64,000 nucleotides of DNA from Limnanthes douglasii subsp. nivea (lineage: Eukaryota > Streptophyta > Magnoliopsida > Brassicales > Limnanthaceae), in NCBI GenBank assembly GCA_036936605.1, contig JAUPFV010000004.1, forward strand, positions 124,435,706 to 124,499,705, in the 5' to 3' direction. Positions 60,100 through 64,000 of the stretch are shown here, piece by piece. The translations under genes and the position numbers were made by a program. Numbering within the stretch: position 1 is the stretch's first letter; the number at the start of each line of letters is the position of its first letter. The notes below the pieces were generated by a model, which was given only the letters and a program-made list of their open reading frames with translations, ran no database searches and was not told the DNA's origin.

Positions 60100-61220
60100 T
60101 CCAATGCTCGTCTATAATTTGGGTCGGTATATTCATGTCCGCTCTTCGTATTACTTATAGTCCATTGGTGCATGGTAAACCTTGTGTTGTAGAATCGATG
60201 CAAATGCATGAAGATTTATCACCTTCGGTTTTATTAAGATAGTTTTTGTATCATATCGTCAAAGCAATAGGTGATACATACCCCCATAGTAATTTGAAAG
60301 GTTTAAAATCTTGAAATTTGTAAATTAGACGATACTTGATTAGCTCCATTGATTATTTTATAGTCGAATGTTGCATCGCTAACAAACGTTGAACTTTCTC
60401 CCAAAATACTTCAAAATTCAATCGACTTGGCCATGTATATTTTTTCAAAGTTGCATGCGAGCTTTTAGCCTGATTAGAGGTGTGATTTTCGAAATGTATG
60501 ATTTTATTAGTGTAGGCATGAACGAAACTCTCTCTCTATATAGCGTAAACCACGAGTTCATTACATAATCGACCGCCTCATCATGCTCTTTGAACATCGT
60601 CTGCATTTTAGCCAACCTCTCATCCACCACGTCAACAGTGATGGATGAAACGATGTCATTCCAAGCGACCAAAAATGTGTTAAACACGTTGTCGTCTTTA
60701 AACTATTTTATTGTTTTCCCACTAACATTTTTGTTAATATGTCATTCGCATAACATGTGGTTTGCGCTAAGATATATTTTTTCAATGTTATTCATCAAAG
60801 AAAGTTCACGCTCAGTGATTATAAAACAAGGAGATTCTCAATCATTTTCCTCCATTACCATTTTCAAACATCCCAATGATCATTCATAATTGTCTTTTTT
60901 TCTTTCGTCATGAATTTGAAACCAATGCAAAACGTTGTGTTGGTAGATGTAACACTGACTAATTCAAACAAAGTCATCGCTTATCTAATAAATTTATATG
61001 TGATATCCATGATTAGAAGCCGTGAGAAGGTCTGTAGTCAACTAATATCAAACGGGTGTGCAAAAATAAATTGGTTATCACATTTGAGCCGTCATTGATC
61101 GTCCGTTCCCAATACTTGTACTTGTGTATTTGTAATTTTCCTAACAAGGATTGCATTTAGGAACGACCACTATCTTCAACCAACTTTGTTCTTTAATGGT
61201 GATTGTATACGTTGATCAGA
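60100..61220 (-). pseudogene. MULE transposase (FAR1-related type) pseudogene
   Basis: The minus strand, across frames, reads the MULE transposase domain: MDCTYKINLLDK near 61030-60990, FELVSVTSTNTTFCIGFKFM near 60975-60915, CFIITERELSLMNNIEKIY near 60835-60780, HMLCEWHINKNV near 60765-60730, then FLVAWNDIVSSITVDVVDER and VMNSWFTLYRERV in the open frame 60687-60445. Next come HTSNQAKSSHATLKKYTWPSRLNF (60480-60405) and FWEKVQR. This is the Mutator transposase core also found in FAR1-related proteins. Shifts and later stops break it. No terminal inverted repeats were found beside it. Confidence 0.88.
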
Positions 61221-61279
61221 TCGTATATAGTTTGAGGAATATCATAACGATTCTGATTTTATCTGAAGGTAAATTCAGA

Positions 61280-61572
61280 CATAGTGATTAAAATTCAATG
61301 ACTAAGCAACAAACTGAGTGGGTCAATGACTCAGCTATCTGTCTAGTACCTTAAAGTATGGGTTTGGAGGCTCATATAATGGATCGAAGAATAAGATCTG
61401 ACCTGAAAGGCCCATGGGTATCTCAAAGGAGTATAAATATCCCAACCAACTTCATTAAGAGGGTTGGATTTTTTCTGGAAACATTAAATACAAGCATACA
61501 CCTCATTTCTCTCACTACTCAACCAGCTAAAGGATAATTACCCTTTTACCCCTAAACCAGATTTTTCCATCA
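61280..61572 (+). repeat. 5' LTR end of the right-edge Tat-type element (start uncertain)
   Basis: The stretch ends CCATCA at 61572, directly before a primer-binding-like sequence. It has a TATAAATA box at 61432-61439 and a C/T-rich leader, as an LTR promoter would. The outer (left) edge is not defined. Confidence 0.6.
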
Positions 61573-61577
61573 CCAAA

Positions 61578-61595
61578 TGGCAAACGTAGTGGGAG
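61578..61595 (+). other. diverged primer-binding region
   Basis: TGGCAAACGTAGTGGGAGC is a changed form of the plant gypsy signature TGGCGCCGTCTGTGGGAAC. It fixes the LTR end just upstream. Confidence 0.65.
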
Positions 61596-61662
61596 CTAAG
61601 GGTACATGAATATCTCTATTCAAAACCTTTCTTGTAATTTAAACTTCGGAAGTCTTTAGGAT

Positions 61663-62733
61663 ATGGATCTCAATATAGAAGAAGTGCTACCTCATGAAAA
61701 TAAAAGAATAAGAGACGAAAATGAGCATGCTACTGTGTCTCATATCAATCACAACACAGAGGAAATACTATTCATGTAAGATGAACGTGACCAGTTGATG
61801 GCTGAAATTGAAGCTCTGAGAGCCCAAAGGAAAGTTTAAATAACATTGAAAGAAAAATCCAATACGGGAGGTATATCTCCATATGAGCCTGGGATAATAA
61901 CAAACAATGTGAAAATGATCAGTCCCCAAAGGCTTATATTAACAAATAATGAGTGCATCAGATTCTTCTGATAGTTTAACCATTGCTTCTGACTCTGATG
62001 GGTCTTCTTCATCCAGTAGTGAGCAGGGCCGTCAGAAAAAGAAAATAATATTAACCAAGAAACATTCAAGGAAAAGGAACGTGAAGGGCAAGATGAAAAA
62101 GAATAAATATCAAGGGAAAATAAAGAGGTCGACAGATCATAGTATTGATCATCTACTGAGTAATCAATTTGCTACCCAGTCTAAACCAAGTATATTACAA
62201 GTCTATAGATTCCAAGCATGAGTCACATAGGCCAAGATAGAATCAATCAATTTAATCCCAACAATTTAAACCCAAGAGGGGTCCATGGATTCCACCTGAA
62301 TGGTTCGCCAAACTGGATGAACGTGTGGCTACTATTTATGATAAAACTAAGAATTTTATGCATTTTAGAAGACCAACACTAATTCAATCTCCTAGAAAGA
62401 ACCAGAATACTCGCTTTTGTAAGTACCATAATGATGTGGGTCATGATACCTAAGACTCAATTGCCCTAAAATAAAAAGTGCATAATTTAATTGAGATATG
62501 AAATGTATCAACTTTTGTTAAAAAAGCAAGAGGGCAATAGGCAAGTCAATGCTCACTCTCAATCTAATACAAATACAACCCGAGCAGCATCACCAACTGA
62601 TCCTGCACAAAGTATGAGAGCATCTGGACAAGAAGATACTATGATGGTTATAGAAAAGTTTGATGTGAATTCAGAATATCTAGATCATGACCCGGATCAG
62701 AATCAAGTTGGGATAATAATAGAAAAGGTTTGA
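61663..62733 (+). pseudogene. gag of the right-edge element
   Basis: The frame starts at ATG 61663 (MDLNIEEVLPHENK) with a stop near 61777. A Ser/Asp-rich then Lys-rich stretch follows (61949-62221), then PWIPPEWFAKLDERVATIYD near 62280-62340 and the knuckle RFCKYHNDVGHDT near 62412-62450 (the Tat pattern CxFHxDxGHxT). The main gag capsid domain is not visible between 61950 and 62250, so it may be deleted. Confidence 0.75.
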
Positions 62734-62899
62734 ACAATATCCGATTTGTGTTACTTTTTTGAATCTCTAACCATTTTTGGGGGAGATACTGTGACTGCAC
62801 CTTCAAGTTGTCCAAGAAAAAGACATGTTAATAGTCTAAACTCAGTTAGAGGGAAAAATGTCTACGCATCTTTATCAAAGCCATGCTTAATTCATTATT

Positions 62900-63340
62900 T
62901 TTTTATGAAGATGATTTAAGGGATATTGCGCGACCACACGAAGATGATGTGGTGATATGGGCATCCATTGGAGGCAATGATGCACGTTGGATTTTAATTG
63001 ATACATGAAGTTTGAAAAATATATTGTTTCTATCAACTTACAAGTAAATGAAGAATTACTCGGTCATTCATCGTTCAAACATGAATATAATAGGGTTTAT
63101 TAGAAGTAAAACTGATGTAATTAGAGAATTTGAAGAAAAGGTATTATTGGGAAAAGAGTCATTCAAGAAGTTAGTAAGAGTTCTGTTTGTAGTAGTGGAG
63201 TGTCCGACATCTTACAATGCCATACTTGGTAGGTTTTGGCTATCTAGGATGCATATGGTAGCTTCCACTATCCACCAATGTTTGAAGTATGCTGTGGGAG
63301 GACAAGTGGGCATTGTCTAAAGTAGACAAAATGTAGCTAA
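62900..63340 (+). pseudogene. retropepsin of the right-edge element, active site broken
   Basis: Near 62985-63030 the frame reads WILIDT, stop, SLKNILF: the Asp-Thr-Gly active site has its Gly codon turned into TGA (63006-63008). Open frame 63048-63320 continues with FVVVECPTSYNAILGRFWLSRMHMVASTIHQCLKYAVGG, the typical protease C-terminus. The enzyme would cleave gag-pol. Confidence 0.88.
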
Positions 63341-63659
63341 TGAATGTTATATCTCTGCTTTTGCTTCGAAATCATTAGTGGCAGCAAAGGCTGACATAGA
63401 ATATGACTTAGTAGAGCCTTATGGAAGCCAAAATGAAATAGATGATCCAAGGGAGGATCCTAGTGCAGTAATCCCAATTGAAGAAGTTGAAATTCATTGT
63501 TTGGCAGAAGGTAAAAGTGTCAGGGTCGGATCTAAGCTACCATTAAAGCTAAAATAAAAATTATTATATATATTTTATCTAATAATCTACTATATTTGCA
63601 TGGTGCAATGAGCATATGATTGGAGTGCCATCCAGTGTGATTAGTCACACATTATCAAT

Positions 63660-64000
63660 CTGATCTGATGATGGGCCAGTGGTGCAGAAGAGAAGAGCTT
63701 TTTCCATAGAAAAATCTGAAGCAATAGTTCAAGAAGTGGATCGGTTATCCAAAATGGGACATATCAAATAATCTCAATACCCTATTTGGATAGCTAACCC
63801 GATGTTAGTCAAGAAAAAGAATGGGAAATATCGTATGTACATTGACTTCACAGATCTCAATAGAGCTTGCCCTAAAGATCCTTTCCCAGTGCCCCGTATA
63901 GATCAGCTAGTGGACTCTACATTAGGGAACAAGTTGTTGTCTTTCATGGATGCTTTATCTCGATATAATCAAATACAAATGAATCGTAATGATCAAGATC
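63660..64000 (+). pseudogene. reverse transcriptase N-terminal part, cut by window end
   Basis: Reads FSIEKSEAIVQEVDRLSKMGHIK, a stop, SQYPIWIANPMLVKKKNGKYRMYIDFTDLNRACPKDPFPVPRIDQLVDSTLG and SFMDALSRYNQIQMN up to the edge. These are the RT fingers and palm start. Only one stop is seen, so this is among the better kept RTs of the window. The YIDD box lies beyond 64000. Confidence 0.92.

Larger units (their letters stand above)
61573..64000 (+). mobile_element. Tat-type gypsy element, internal part, cut by window end
   Basis: Primer-binding region, gag, protease and the first part of RT follow in order on the plus strand. The element continues beyond 64000, so pol completeness and the 3' LTR cannot be judged. 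Stops in gag and protease suggest it is inactive. Confidence 0.85.

Noticed and set aside
60445..60687. A stand-alone FAR1-like host gene
   Set aside because: The transposase domain continues on both sides in other frames with stops, so the open piece is part of a pseudogene.

Overview
This is nuclear DNA from a flowering plant, probably a eudicot. It is AT-rich, its one intact host gene has 14 exons with GT-AG introns, and the rest is mostly decayed LTR retrotransposons, small DNA transposons and pieces of plastid DNA. The species cannot be told from the window. Nothing bacterial, no CRISPR array, and no rRNA or tRNA gene was seen.

The only host gene that looks functional is CSN4 (COP9 signalosome subunit 4), on the minus strand at 22817-27799. 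Its 14 exons splice in frame into 397 codons plus a stop. A double telo-box and two TGGGCY (site II) motifs lie upstream, an arrangement common in plant housekeeping promoters.

Left of CSN4: 1-2.7 kb is a Ty1/copia remnant (integrase, reverse transcriptase, RNase H, 3' LTR; plus strand). 5.1-12.0 kb is a Ty3/gypsy element of the Tat type on the minus strand, with two LTRs, no gag, an eroded integrase, and an open frame on the opposite strand between pol and the 3' LTR. 12.4-13.0 kb holds another minus-strand gypsy RT scrap. 15.4-18.1 kb is a broken plant-mobile-domain (MAIN-like) gene split by a 0.77 kb transposon that made a 10 bp target duplication. 19.6-20.4 kb is a second copia scrap.

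Right of CSN4: 28.6-29.2 kb has two opposed arrays of a 24 bp repeat. 29.4-31.3 kb is a plus-strand gypsy gag-protease remnant. 33978-34976 is a Mutator-like non-autonomous element with a perfect 9 bp target duplication. 35.7-36.55 kb is a decayed plastid ycf2 fragment that stops exactly at a truncated LTR. 36.55-46.9 kb is the best preserved Tat-type element: gag, protease, RT, two RNase H domains and integrase on the minus strand, plus a spliced antisense gene on the plus strand. 47.2-48.35 kb is a decayed plastid ndhF 5' portion. 48.4-53.9 kb is a third minus-strand Tat-type element that lost its RT and carries four 235 bp tandem copies in gag. A hAT-like MITE lies at 56441-56783, a MULE transposase pseudogene at 60.1-61.2 kb (minus), and a further plus-strand Tat-type element starts near 61.3 kb and runs off the right edge inside RT.

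Taken together, this is one conserved gene in a repeat-rich plant region. The least routine signals are the spliced antisense genes in the Tat-type elements, the opposed 24 bp repeat arrays, and the two separate plastid insertions. I found no convincing new biological system beyond these. Family names come from protein motifs read by eye; no database search was run.
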